From Mesostigma viride (Eukaryota; Streptophyta; Mesostigmatophyceae; Mesostigmatales; Mesostigmataceae), in assembly GCA_009746045.1 (NCBI GenBank), contig RPFO01000667.1, forward strand, positions 7,069,046 to 7,133,045: a DNA stretch of 64,000 nucleotides, written 5' to 3'. The translations under genes and the position numbers were made by a program. Every line of letters begins with the position of its first letter. Position 1 is the first letter of the stretch. Shown here piece by piece: positions 29,701 to 40,533 of the stretch. The notes below the pieces were generated by a model. The model was not told the DNA's origin. It was given only the letters and a program-made list of their open reading frames with translations, and made no database searches.

Positions 29701-30534
29701 GGGAGCCTGGAGCTGGTCCAGTACCTGGTGGAGTGTGGGGCAGACCCAGGGGCGGTGGACAAGGTGGGTGAGAGGCACTGAGCCATGTCACTGGTGACTG
29801 ACGGTGTACTTTGTATACCAGCAAGCAGGACCACTGCTCTTTAAATATGTGTCACTTTCCAATTTGGGTAGTAAAAGGGTTGTTATTTTGGATGGTAGAA
29901 ACAGGATTCGTGATACTGTAGCAGTTTCGTCTGGGTTTTATCCACAGGGCATCAGCTCTTGCGGATTAAAGCTTTGAAGTGTTTCTAATGGCTTACTGCC
30001 GCAATAATGGCTGCATATGGGGAAGTTTTAGACGGTGTAGAAGACAGGTAGCAAGCCTTGTTCCTTGCTGCCACAGGTGCTTTGGCGGTAAGTCAGGTGA
30101 ATGAGCAGACTGACAGGCAGAGCAAGTATTAAGCTTATTTTGATATATTAAGGCCAGGCGGATGTTGGCCCTATAAAGCCAGTGCTGATCCTTATCAGGA
30201 CATGGTCTCGGCCCTATGACCGTGTGATGATAATAATATAATAATATATCCTTCAATAATATAGTATTATATCCTCTCGTGCATGCGCCCGTTGCCACAC
30301 TCTCTAGCTAGACAAATGTAGCCGCGTCCATAATGCCCCCCTGATTAATTGCGTCCGAGCGGGCCGTCCCATGCTTCTTTCTTGTACATGTATTTCTCTC
30401 TTGTTTCTTATCGTGATCGCGTCCAGTGGGGCAACGACGCGGCCGTGTACTCGCGGGACAAGGCGGTCGCCACCTTCCTGAAGACACACATCCAGGAGGC
30501 GCCTGCACCCAAGAAGCGGGTTCGTAGTAGATAG
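11635..30534 (+). CDS. Ankyrin-repeat protein, eleven exons, one repeat per 99-bp exon
   Basis: Proposed exons: 11635-11718 (possibly from 11618), 12316-12414, 22009-22080, 22985-23101, 24172-24270, 26714-26812, 27519-27617, 28059-28157, 29140-29238, 29665-29763 and 30427-30534. Every exon is flanked by AG and GT and every length is divisible by three, giving about 357 residues. Seven exons are exactly 99 bp and encode 33-residue ankyrin units such as SGRTALHLAAYSGDQRLVEY and DGETPLHLAAYSGNLELVQW; exon 22985-23101 holds a longer, more degenerate unit. Eight repeats in total make a protein-binding solenoid. The first exon (MEQHGEPNETVDQWILRIGE) and the 24-residue exon 22009-22080 (VEPSFGPISPGDAPDELVDL) are not ankyrin. 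The protein ends in PKKRVRSR, a basic stretch resembling a nuclear localisation signal. Exons from 22985 on are secure; the first exon and the exon at 22009 are inferred from frame and splice sites. More 5' exons are possible. Partner and role unknown. Confidence 0.88.
12931..21882. repeat. 9-kb 54/60-bp minisatellite inside an ankyrin-gene intron
   Basis: Roughly 160 tandem units. The basic unit is 54 bp (contains AGCAATCTTGAACAACAG, CACAGTTTCCCATGACC and ACCGAACCTAGGC); a 60-bp form carries an extra CAACAG. Variation is confined to a few positions: CTAGGC/CTGGGC, ATAAC/ATGAC, AGCACAG/AGCATAG and ACAGCA/AAAGCA. Minus-strand open frames of 507, 563 and 1819 codons arise because 54 and 60 are multiples of three and the unit lacks a stop. 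They are ended only by rare point changes (CTTAG at 14670 and 16400). The array fills most of the 9.6-kb intron between exons 12316-12414 and 22009-22080. Confidence 0.97.
22127..22534. repeat. (GGA)n trinucleotide tract
   Basis: About 400 bp of nearly pure GGA on the plus strand with a few CGA interruptions near 22385-22420. It begins about 45 bp after the donor of exon 22009-22080, inside the next ankyrin-gene intron. Poly-Gly and poly-Pro frames are artefacts. Confidence 0.97.
23102..24171. other. Ankyrin-gene intron without recognisable content
   Basis: Intron between exons 22985-23101 and 24172-24270. No transposon or additional ankyrin exon was recognised. Short GGGCTGGGC-type repeats occur near 23190-23235. 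Confidence 0.6.
24577..24680. repeat. 52-bp direct repeat, two copies
   Basis: The block AACAATGCGTGCTCTGGTCG and its continuation to GTGTCATCC occur twice with a 52-bp period, almost identical, just left of the 34-bp minisatellite. Confidence 0.9.
24700..26160. repeat. 34-bp minisatellite in ankyrin-gene intron
   Basis: About 43 copies of a 19+15-bp composite unit (GTGGGTGGGCATCAGGATC plus GTGGGCATCAGCATC), with GGATC/GTATC and CG/TG variants. Because 34 leaves remainder 1 on division by three and the unit lacks a stop, all three forward frames stay open over about 520 codons and encode the same cyclic peptide. It lies between exons 24172-24270 and 26714-26812. Confidence 0.96.
26455..26530. 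repeat. Short tandem duplication in ankyrin intron
   Basis: CACAGTCATGGAGATGC followed by ATTAGATTAACCCATT occurs twice about 40 bp apart, the second copy with a TAC insertion. Confidence 0.8.
27376..27560. repeat. Tandemly duplicated intron-exon junction (three AG acceptors)
   Basis: The end of the intron and the start of the 99-bp exon at 27519 are partly triplicated. A TGTGTGCATGCCTTCCACTT-GCTCAG block precedes the second and third copies, and GGGGA-C-GCCCTCCCCATGG follows the first two. Only the third copy continues into a full ankyrin repeat. Confidence 0.85.
29030..29165. repeat. Tandemly duplicated intron-exon junction (two AG acceptors)
   Basis: GGGGCCCCTTGC-TCACACC, then TTAT-TGCAG, then TTGGGCG-ACCGCGCTC occurs twice, at about 29033-29083 and 29103-29157. 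Only the second copy continues into the full 99-bp ankyrin exon at 29140. Confidence 0.85.
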
Positions 30535-32592
30535 TGACTGTACTGTACTGGAAAATGAAACTAACCATGTGGTTAATGTTTATCTACTTTATGTGATGAA
30601 CATATACGCCATTTTTTAATTATACATTCTAATGTTCCGTCCTTGATGTATGCCATGTCTGCGGATCGAGCAGGGATTGAGACGCGTGCAGATTTACTTG
30701 GTTGGCAGGTAGATCAGACTCGGGCGACGAGACAGCCCTCTACTTGTGGTCTAGTATGGAATGTATGGCAGTAGTGGCCATGAGCGACTTGATGCATGCA
30801 GACAAAATACCCGGTACGAATCACAGGTGGCTCCAATCATTCAATGGACTGATGGCTGATGGCACTGCATGCAGCAGCCTCGGATCAGGATTCCCAAACC
30901 CCCTGGCACCAGTTTAGGCAACTTATATTCCTCCTCAGATATTATATTAATTTAGCCTAGGATACCGTACCTGTTGCTCTGATGGCTCTCTGACATGCCG
31001 ATGGCTTATTATCGCATGTGCGAGCGCATGGTTCCTTTCCCACCGTGCTTTTGAACAGACTTCGCCCGTGTGCAAAATTGCTGCTGGAGTTGCTCTACTC
31101 GGTAAGTGTGATTCTTCTTGTTTCCAGATGGGATGCATGTATAATGAGAGGGAATAGCCGGCAATTAGCAAAGAAGGCATATAAGGGAAGCAGAGGCTGC
31201 TTTGTCCCGCGAATCGATACATAACATGCTGAGTTCTGCCTCCGTCTGCGTGTACGTCTGCCTGGAATTGCCATGCTTTTGCAAATTATATGTGGATACA
31301 CGGTTGGCCATCCTGTAAGAGTGTGCTAAATTTTCCAGATGCCAGTTGGCAGCAATTCTATGACACCTGCCCTATTGGTTCCTCTTTCCAAGGGCTTACT
31401 TTGCTTACATGGTGTACACGCTGATACATGCAAATGTGGCGTGATGCTTCTCTTTGACGGCCTATGATGATTGGGTTAATGCTTACACTTTGGGCAGGCT
31501 TGGCCGGCGCATCTGTTGTGTTTATTTCAGGCCTGACAGCACATTATATGAATGATCCAATGAGACTTAAGGGGAGGTGGCACCCAAAAACCCTTAAAAA
31601 TTGACCTATGCTAATATCACTTGAAATTCATTTGCACAATGCTAAGTTATGATTGTGGGCACTAAATAACATCTCTGGTGAGTTGTCCATGCACTTGTTG
31701 GGGGTACTACCCCCATATATACACCAATAATGCGCTATAAATAGCAAAAGACGCTAATTAGGGCTGGGTACGCCCCAGCCAATGCACACATTTATTTGCA
31801 AAACTGTCTGCAGCGTTTTTAGTTCCCTGAGTTTGTAGCTTGCTGAGCTATTTACATCATGGAAAGGGCAAAACCTCGAACAGTTATTAATTTCCCCGCA
31901 AAAAGACCCTTTTTTTACCGGACATTGGGAATAACTTTTTATAAACACGTCAAAAAAATACTTTTTTCTGCAGCGAAAATCCGTCTAACAGGGGGACAAC
32001 TGTCTTCCAAGTCCCAGGTCATTCCGACAAGTCTAGCTCAAGTTATAAAGTTAAACGTGCTAAAACCTGAACATAAGCTAAAGGAGGTTTTTCTTTGTAC
32101 AAGGCCAGTTAGGCATGATCTTTTCCATCCTAAAAGCCTGAAAGCATGCCCTACTCGATCACAATACATAAGCAAACAGCTAGGCACCTCATCTGCCCTC
32201 ACCTGCCCTCGGCATGGCCAACCTTGCCAGCCCAAGCATAGCAACACGATCGTTAGGCATACATGCCAAGAGAGCATACACAATAGTCAACCCAAGGTTA
32301 CCTTGTAAACTTCATGATTAGAACTCAGCAAATCTATGACCAAAAGCACATATAAATAACTCTAGCTAGCACACTGATGACGACACATGCTCACGGTTTG
32401 GGGTCACTGTGACACGCACTGATGGGTTCCCTAGACGACCACCTGACAGGCGCTAAGGACCACTCAGTAACCAAGTTAACACAATTACACTTTACATGCC
32501 ATCCAACATGCATCAAATACATGCTGAATATGTTATGAAGTACAAAGGGGTGGCCACACACCTCATACACCTTCACCCTCCCTCGAGCATGG
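30535..32592. other. AT-rich spacer after the ankyrin gene
   Basis: No recognisable gene. An open stretch at 31859-32308 shows no known domain and has no clear coding composition. The spacer ends where the 170-bp monomers of the retrotransposon begin and was presumably continuous with 38772 onward before that insertion. Confidence 0.55.
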
Positions 32593-33377
32593 CCAGATTT
32601 AAATGCAACGTGCGGTTTGAGGCAGGGGAAAACATGCGTGGACGATAGGAATTATAGCACCGGCGGGCTTCAAAGTGCCGGACGGCAGGCGGTACCACCA
32701 CTCCGTGGCAGCTTGGCCCAGTTTGCTACCGGCTGGCACACGTTTTCAGTGAATTTTGGGCTCCAGATTTAAATGCAACGTGCGGTTTGAGGCAGGGGAA
32801 AACATGCGTGGACGATAGGAATTATAGCACCGGCGGGCTTCAAAGTGCCGGACGGCAGGCGGTACCACCATTCCGTGGCAGCTTGGCCCAGTTTGCTACC
32901 GGCTGGCACACGTTTTCAGTGAATTTTGGGCTCCAGATTTAAATGCAACGTGCGGTTTGAGGCAGGGGAAAACATGCGTGGACGATAGGAATTATAGCAC
33001 CGGCGGGCTTCAAAGTGCCGGACGGCAGGCGGTACCACCATTCCGTGGCAGCTTGGCCCAGTTTGCTACCGGCTGGCACACGTTTTCAGTGAATTTTGGG
33101 CTCCAGATTTAAATGCAACGTGCGGTTTGAGGCAGGGGAAAACATGCGTGGACGATAGGAATTATAGCACCGGCGGGCTTCAAAGTGCCGGACGGCAGGC
33201 GGTACCACCATTCCGTGGCAGCTTGGCCCAGTTTGCTACCGGCTGGCACACGTTTTCAGTGAATTTTGGGCTCCAGATTTAAATGCAACGTGCGGTTTGA
33301 GGCAGGGGAAAACATGCGTGGACGATAGGAATTATAGCACCGGCGGGCTTCAAAGTGCCGGACGGCAGGCGGTACCG
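32593..33377 (+). promoter_or_regulatory. Tandem 170-bp 5' monomers of the retrotransposon
   Basis: The block starting CCAGATTTAAATGCAACGTG recurs at 32593, 32763, 32933, 33103 and 33273, almost without change. Four units are complete; the fifth breaks off at GGCGGTACC, where element-specific sequence begins. Tandem 5' monomers act as promoters in mouse L1, so a promoter role here is an inference from that precedent. Confidence 0.85.
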
Positions 33378-33488
33378 CGACCGCAGCGCGTTGGGGGGCT
33401 GCCGCCCCCCAAACCCCCGCGTGGGGGGCTCCGCCCCCCACACCCCCCCCCCCCCCCTCGGTGGCTGCCACGCCTGCCCTGATTGTTC

Positions 33489-36400
33489 ATGGACGACCCA
33501 CGACCCCCTTCGCCCAACGGCTCCCCCGCTCCCCGGTTGGCGCCTCGGCGGTCCTCTCGGCTTGCGGCCCTTCTTGCGGAGGTGGGCGACCCGGCTGCGG
33601 GGGGCTCGGGCGCCCCGGTCTCCCCCTCCTTGGTCTGCGAGGTCTGCCGGAGCGGGCACCGCGGGCACCACATGTTAGTTTGTGATGCTTGCAATTCCGG
33701 GTGGCACTTGCAGTGTCTTACTCCCCGGCTCTACCGGGTCCCGCCGGGCTCCTGGACGTGCCCGCGCTGTCCCCCCCGGCGGGCCCCCGGGCTGCCCTCC
33801 CCGCTGGGTGCTCCGGCCCCCTGCCCCGTGTGCCCCCCTGCCGAGGCCCTCGGGGCGGGCCGTGGCCTGCCCGATGGGGCCGCCGTTGCTCGGGCCCTGG
33901 CGCCCTCGGCCCCGGGGCCCCACCCGTCGCCTGGCCCCGCCGACGGGGGCGCGGCGCTGTCGCCTGGGCTGGGCCCGGCCGACCCCCGGCGGGCCTGGCG
34001 ACCCCGGCGCCCGCCCCCGGCCCCTCGCTCCCCGACGCTCTGGCCTCCCTTCCCCCGGCCGCGGTTGGCCACCCAGCCGCCACCCCCGTCCTTGCCGCGT
34101 GGGACGGCGGCCCCCGGGCCCACGCGTTCACCTCGTGGCCGCCCTCGCACATTGTCGGCGTGGTGGGCCGCGCCACCTTTTCTTGGGCGTACTGCCCTTT
34201 GTTGCTGGACGCGGTCGGGTCCAGGCCGCCTTCCCCTCGCTCCCTAGGCCCCCGGCCTTCCTGGCCCTAGTTGCGCAGGTGCGGGCGACATTTCTTTCCG
34301 CCGCCCCCCGGTGACGGCCTCGACTCTTTGGGGGTATGTCTTGGAAGGATATCACGCCGGCTGCCGGCTGCCGTGGCATCTCCCGGCCGCCCGGCAGGAA
34401 GAGCTGCTTTCCCTGGACGAGCGGGTGGGTCAGGAGGTGGTCGAGTTCGTCACGGCGGTGGCTCGAGACGCACAGGTCTCGGTGCGGGCGGCCTACCTCG
34501 CGGGCGGCGCCGACCTGGGCCTCATGTCCCCGCGGCAGCTTCGCCTCTTCTTGGACGCCCAGGCCCCGCCTCCCGGCCCGGTTGCCAGTGGGGGCTTTCT
34601 CATCACCTCCCTCAGCCTGGCGCAGGCCGCCATGCTGCGTGTGGAGTTCGGGGCCCCCATCGCGGTTCAGGGCGGCCAGGCCATCTTGGTGGACTCGGCC
34701 GGGCGCGCCCAGCCCCTAACCGCGGGGACGCCTGTTTCTGCCTTCCTCCACGACATCCTGGAGTTGGCAGGCATCCCGCACGAATGGCACCCCGCGGCTG
34801 ACCAACCGGTCGGCATCCTCTCGCGCGCCCAGATTGCGCTCTCCCGGGTTGCTGGGAGGCCGGCTGGGACCCGCCCCCCCTCATGTCCGGTCCCTTCTGG
34901 AGGGGGACGACCCCGAGTCGGGCTCCTGTGCCATCTGCCTTGAGCCCTTCCGGCCGGGGGATGGCTTGTGTCGCCTGCCCGCGTGCGGCCACACATTCCA
35001 TCAAGCGTGCATCGCGCGCAGCTTGCTCCACTCCGTGCCGCGCTGCCCGTTGTGCCGGGCTGTTGTGCCGCCCCCTGGGACTGCGCTTCCTCTCGGCCCG
35101 CCCCCGGTCTCGCTGGGTCCCCTGCCGGGTCCCCACCGGGCCCCGGGGCCAGCTGCCTCCCCGACCCCTCGGCCGCCGCCCCCGGCCTCGTTGCCGGGGC
35201 CTGGGGTGGTCGCGGGCGCGCTGGCGAGTCCCCCTGGGAGGGGCGCCGGCGTTCTCGATCCCCCTCCGCTGGGGGTCTCCCCGGTGGGCACTGCCTCCTC
35301 CGTGGCCCCGGCGGGCCTGCCGGGCGCTGGTCGGGTCGTGGTGCGCGCGCCTGCCGGCCCGGCTGGGGAGACGCCGCAGGCCCCACGTCCTGCCTTTGCT
35401 GGCGCCGCTCCCCGCCACTCAGCGCCCGCCGACGGCCTTCACCGGTGTGCCGTGCTGCTTCCCACGGGGTCCCCGTGTGCGGTGTGTTCCACAACCGTAA
35501 CCTCCTCTGCCAGCACCTTCGCGCTGTGCACCCCGATCTCGGCGCGGCGGATCTGCAGGCCATGAGCTGTTACCGGTGCCCGGAAGCTCACTGCCAGCGG
35601 GTGTACTCCATTCACGGGCGCGCTCAGCACGCGCGCGCCTGTGTTGCTCAACGGCCCCTCAACCGGCCAGCAGTCCCGGCCCCCTCCCCCCTCCCGCCTC
35701 GGCTCCCACCGGCTCCCAGCCCCCGCCGCCCGACTACTCGGCCAGTTGGCGTTGGCTTGACACGGTTCCCTGGGATGCATGCGCCATCAACCCGACGTCT
35801 ACCCTGACCGACCTCCCCCACCGCGCGCGTAGCCTTTTCGCGCAATGTGCAATCGTTTCTCTCCGGCGCATGCACGCCGCTCCGGACGACCCGCTGGGCT
35901 TTAAACTGCACATGGTGACCCCCCGCCTGCTCCTCACCCCTCTCGGGCGTGGTGTGCGCGGCCTCCAGGGTGCGGTTATTGCCCGTTGCCGACGCTTTCT
36001 GCAGGGGGACTGGGAGGGGCTGTTTGGCGTGCCGCCCCCGCGCACGGCCCGGCTGTCGGGGGAGGTCAACTTCGAGCGGGTGGCCGCCGACGTCATCCGC
36101 CTCGTCCGCGAGGGGCAGCTCAGCCGGGCCATGACCCGCTTGGAAATGGCCAAGCTGCCCCCGCCAATGCGGCTACCCTGGCGGCCTTGGAGGCTCTTCA
36201 CCCTGCGGAGCCCGGATTCCAGCTGCCCGTGCCGGACCCCCTGCCGGCCCCCCTCCGGCTGGACCGCGACTGCTTCCTGGAGGTGATGCGTGCGGTCCCG
36301 CGGGCTTCCTCTACCGGGCCGTCGGGCTGGCGCTACGAGCACTTGGAGGTCCTGGTGGGGCATGGGGGCGAGGACATTCTCTTTGACACCCTCATTGACC

Positions 36401-38645
36401 TGGCGGCTGGTCGCGTTCCTCCCGCTGCGCGCGAGTGGTTAGCGGGCGCTCGCCTCCTCGCTCTGCTCAAGGGTGTCTTGCCCCCCCCGAGGGCAAGGTG
36501 CGCCCGATCGCCTGCGGTGAGGTGCTCCGCAAGCTCGTGGGCAAAGTGATCTGCCGCCAAAAGGCGCCCGAGCTCCGTGCCTTTTTCTGCCCGCCCCTCG
36601 CAGCGGGTGAGACCTCGGTGGCGGCCCAGCTGGGGGTGACGACTCCAGGCGGGGCGGATATCCTCATCCATTCGGTGCAGGCCTACCTCGAGGCCCACCC
36701 CACCCACGCTGTCGTCAAGGTCGACTGCCACAACGCGTTCAACAGTCTGTCCCGCGCCAGCATGTTTGCGGCCGTCATGGAGTCCTTCGAGGACTTGTAC
36801 GCTTGGACAGCCGTGTGCTACGGCCAGCCCGGCCAACTGGTTCACATCATGGAGGACGGCACTCGCGGCGGCCTGCTGTCGCGGTCGGGCACCCAGCAAG
36901 GGGACCCCCTGGGACCCCTGTACTTTGCCGCCCCCCTCCAGGGTTGCCTCCAAGCGGTCCATGCTGCCCACCCGGCGGTCGCTATTCAGGCCTACTTGGA
37001 TGATATCTACCTTCTGGGCCCTGTGCCGGACACCACCGCGGCTCTGCTGGCACTGCAGACCGCGGTGGCCGACATCAACCTCCAGTTGACCCTGGCCAAG
37101 TGCGCGGTGTACTCGCCCCAAGGTGATTGCTCCGGCTTTCCGCCCCAGCTCTTGGGCCGGGACGAGCGCCTCCATGGGTTGGATGTCCTCGGCGTTCCGG
37201 TTGGCGACCCCGCGTTTGTCATCGATGCTCTGCGGGCCGCCCTCGAGGCACGCACTGAGGTACTGCCCTTGATTGCGCGCCTTCATGATTCGCAGACCAA
37301 GGGTCTGCTTCTGTGGTTTTGCGCTCACCCTCGCGTCGTTCACTGGCTCCGGGGCGCTCTTCCGGCTCAGGTCCGGCTGGCCGCCGAGGGCCACGACGAA
37401 CGCATCCAGTCGGCCTTGGCGCAGCTGGTCCCGGGCCCCGACCTCCCGCCACATGCTATTCGCATTGCCTCCCTGCCTGCACGGATGGGTGGCTGCGGTC
37501 TGACTCGTGCCGCCCGGCTGGCCCCAGCAGCATTTTTGGGCTCCGTCGCTCAGTCGTGGGCGGAAAGCTGCCGGCTCCTGCCCCTTTTGGCAACGGCAGC
37601 GCCTGACCTCCTGGACCCCAGCAGCCCTTTGCCCTTCGTCACCGCCATCCAGGAGGCCTATGCTGAGATCCAGCAGGCCTGTTCTCCCGTCCGTGCCGCT
37701 CAGGCGGTACAGCGCCACCTCCCTCGCGGCACTCCCTCGGTCGCCTCCGTTCAATCTCCCGCCGCATTCCCTGCTCGCGTCATCGATAAACACCAGAAAA
37801 CCTACGCGGGTATTCTGCACACGGCTGATTGGATTGCTCTTTTCGCGGACCTCAACGCCCAGGGACGTGCGTGGCTGTTCTCGCTTTCCTTGCGGAGTGT
37901 GGGCTCGGCGTACCTTCGTGCTCTTCCCATGGCCCCCCCATTCGCCTTGGCTCCCAGCCACTACTCGGTGGCGCTCCGGCACCAGCTATTTGCCCCGCAG
38001 CCTCTTGTTCCGGCCGGGCGGCCTTGTGGTAGCTGTGGGCAGCCGCTGGATCCCACGGGGACTCACTACCTTGCCTGCATGGGGGGCCAACAGAATCAGA
38101 ATTGGTATTTGTATTTGCACACTGTCCTCCTGACGGTGGTGCTCGCCATGATTCGGTCGGTTTTCCCCCACGCGAACATCCGGTCCGAGGATGCGGATGG
38201 CGCTGCCTTCTATTCCCCCAACCACCGGCCTGACATCGTGGTGCTGGACTTTGAGGGGGGTGGCCGGCATCTGCTTATTGACGTTTCGGTGGCGCGGCCC
38301 TTGGCTCTTAGCCACGTGGCTGGGGCCTCCCTCACGGCAGGTTACACGGCGGACCGGGCGGAGCGGGCCAAGCTCCTGGCCTACGGCGACGTCGGGCACC
38401 ATCGTGTGGTGCCCTTTGTCCTGGAGGAGTTTGGGGCCATGGGGCCCCTGACCTCCGCCTTCTTCAAGGAGTGTTGCCGGCTCCGGGAGGACCGGCTGGA
38501 CCTGGAGGGCCAGCGGGCCCCATGGTCGGCGCGGACCTGGACGTCATATTGGCGTCAGCGCTTGTCGGTGGCGCTGACTCGGGCCATGGCTGACATCATG
38601 CTCCGCCGTACGCGGGCTGATTTTGCGGTGCAGCAGGGCTATTAG
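33489..38645 (+). pseudogene. Retrotransposon polyprotein: PHD, RING-H2, C2H2, RT, C2HC, RLE
   Basis: Domains in order: PHD finger 33636-33770 (CEVC...CDAC...H..C...CPRC); RING-H2 34927-35055 (CAICLEPF...CGHTFHQAC...CPLC); two C2H2-like fingers about 35455-35640, including NRNLLCQHLRAVH; reverse transcriptase about 36270-37260 with SGWRYEHL, VKVDCHNAFNS, SGTQQGDPLGP and the catalytic box AYLDDI at 36990-37007; knuckle CGSC...H..C near 38023-38076; then an endonuclease core RPDIVVLDFEGG...LLIDVSV at about 38226-38292. Coding continuity requires at least six frame changes, several at C or G runs (for example 34872 and 36481), so the copy is decayed or the runs are misread. The last 736 codons (36435-38645), carrying RT and endonuclease, are open. 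RT copies RNA at a nick made by the endonuclease. ATG 33489 is the first in this frame. Confidence 0.88.
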
Positions 38646-38771
38646 GTTCCTCCCGTTAGGCGTTTCCATTGGTCTTATCGTAGTATAGAGCTTTGACATG
38701 GCTCTGTACATAGGTTTATAGCTGGGCGTTTGCTTTGGTTTGAGTGATTTCACTCTGCTGTAAGTAATTAT

Positions 38772-40533
38772 ATTTTTAATAGATATATAAGCATGTGAAT
38801 AGCAATAATGATGATGGCACTAAAATGCCTAACCAGCATTATCTATGTTTCTCCCAGGTTAGAGTGTAAGGTTTATGCCAACCAAGCTAATCAACACAGC
38901 AACAACTCCTTCACTGCCCTACCTGAGATGGGCAACAAACTGGAACTATGGAGGGCAAGGAACCGATCGAGATCATGGCATACAAAGCTTGCATGCAGTC
39001 AACCATGGACATCAACCATGGTTGGCTCAGCACATCGCAGTCTTTTCATATCATCATATCAAGGGAAAGCTCAAATAAACCAATGGTGGCAGCTATCTAC
39101 ATGCAGTCACACAAATGCAATATCTCCAACATGATCGTCAATAAAACACTTCCTCCCCTGCACGATAAAATGGAAAGAAACCATTGGCGGCCCTCCAGCG
39201 CATGAGCGCTGTGATGCCGCTGCGAAGAGAGGGTGCGTCACTCTCACACAACAAGAAGCGTCCATACGCACACCATCCTTGCCAGAACACGTTTTATGAA
39301 ATGCCTTAAACCTTCCCGAGAAGCTACAGGCTTCGACTGAAGCGGCCCTGACCACGACATCAACGAAAACAATCTAAAGCTGCCAGGTATTCGGCAAGCA
39401 ACGGCGAGCTAGCTGGCGGAAACTGCCCAAAAAGAACGCAAAAACCTTCGAACGATGAGCTCATAGAAGAAAGAACTGATAGCACATAACATTCGCGACA
39501 AATCTATACATTGCCCTCGCAGATCCCTCGCTCAGGCGCGCAACAACGGCCGTTCTTCCATGGAAGGTTCCGACATGCACTGCGCAGGCCTGAAGAATTA
39601 CTTACCGAGAATGGCCGAAAATGTAGCAAAAAGCACCAGTTCGGTTTGGAATTCAATGCTACCGATATTAATGCATCCTTCACGGACAAGAAGACCCCCA
39701 AAACTGAGAATTTACTGCCGCAATCACGAATTCTATTTTATTCCGCGCGACCAAAAAATGCAGTTTACCCCCCATGCCGATGGCAGTAAAAGAAAGCAGC
39801 GATATTGTAAACCAGCTACTTGCCGCCACAATCCAACATCATTAAATCATCGTCTTCAACATTCAAGCAATTTTTTTGCATTTCTCTAGCCCTACATTGC
39901 TAGTTTCGCCTAAACGCAGTCGCCATGGCCACTTCCGCAAGGGGTGCGCGCACCGTGCACCCACTTTTCACGCGGTACGGCTGGTACCGCGAATTTTTTG
40001 GCGCGGAAAATATTCGGCGCGCCACGTCCCCTTAATTACATGTAACTGCGTTCAGTGGGTATAAATCCTCCATGGGTAATCAAGGTGGGATGGATAGTGA
40101 TCGACTGTAGAGCTCTATCTAATTTTACATGTGTGGCCAGAAGGCGGTTACATATGATGCATTATCTCACCGGTCTTCTCCCTGTGTCAATCGATGCACT
40201 GGTAATTGTGCATCCATCATGATCTGCCCCGCTGCCATCTGGCTCCTTTGACTAATTTCTCCTTTGCGACAACGAACCTGACTGACTATTCATTTGTGTA
40301 CGTGTTTGTTCGTCCTTAATGATGCACAGTTGCTTGTGTACTCACAAAGCAATTTTCAATGCCAAGGACTGCTAGGCGACCTGCATCCAAGTATCACAAG
40401 CGCACTAAGCAGATACAGGGGATATGATGCAGACGATATTTTGTTAGTTTGGTTAAACTTTTGTGTAATTATTTGATTGGCATAGTACTCCGTGGCATGA
40501 CATGCAGATGATACACCACGGATTTTCAGACTC
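38772..40533. other. AT-rich spacer, no gene recognised
   Basis: Resembles in composition the flank left of the retrotransposon. At 39983-40023 it carries GGTACCGCGAATTTTTTGGC followed by GCGGAAAATATTCGGCGCGCC, related to the palindromes at 53803 and 61670. About 40423-40500 is similar to the minus strand of 54180-54265 (GATGCAGACGATATTT, ACTCCGTGGCATG), so it is probably part of a dispersed retroelement 3' region. Confidence 0.55.

Larger units (their letters stand above)
32593..38771 (+). mobile_element. Non-LTR retrotransposon with PHD, RING and restriction-like endonuclease
   Basis: A 6.2-kb element. 5' tandem 170-bp monomers (32593-33377) are followed by a GC-rich leader, a long coding region (33489-38645) and a short 3' region. 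The 3' region has a GAGTG-ATTT-CACTC hairpin at 38742-38755, and the end lies near TAAGTAATTATA. The 3' boundary is set by comparison with the truncated copy at 44545-45734. No convincing target-site duplication was found for this copy. Domain order resembles RLE-type (R2/NeSL/CRE-like) elements at the 3' end; the PHD plus RING N-terminus is unusual. Confidence 0.9.

Noticed and set aside
31859..32308. 149-codon open frame in the spacer
   Set aside because: No domain, no splice context and AT-rich composition unlike the confirmed exons; left as spacer.
32593..32640. Target-site duplication of the full-length RLE element
   Set aside because: Only AGCATG is shared between the left flank (before 32593) and right flank (after 38771), too short to claim.
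34612..35563. 268- and 298-codon minus-strand frames rich in Arg/Gly/Pro
   Set aside because: Antisense of the RING region; low complexity explained by GC content.
36333..37982. 549-codon minus-strand open frame
   Set aside because: It is the antisense of the reverse transcriptase domain, in GC-rich sequence where antisense frames are often open. No domain was seen in it.
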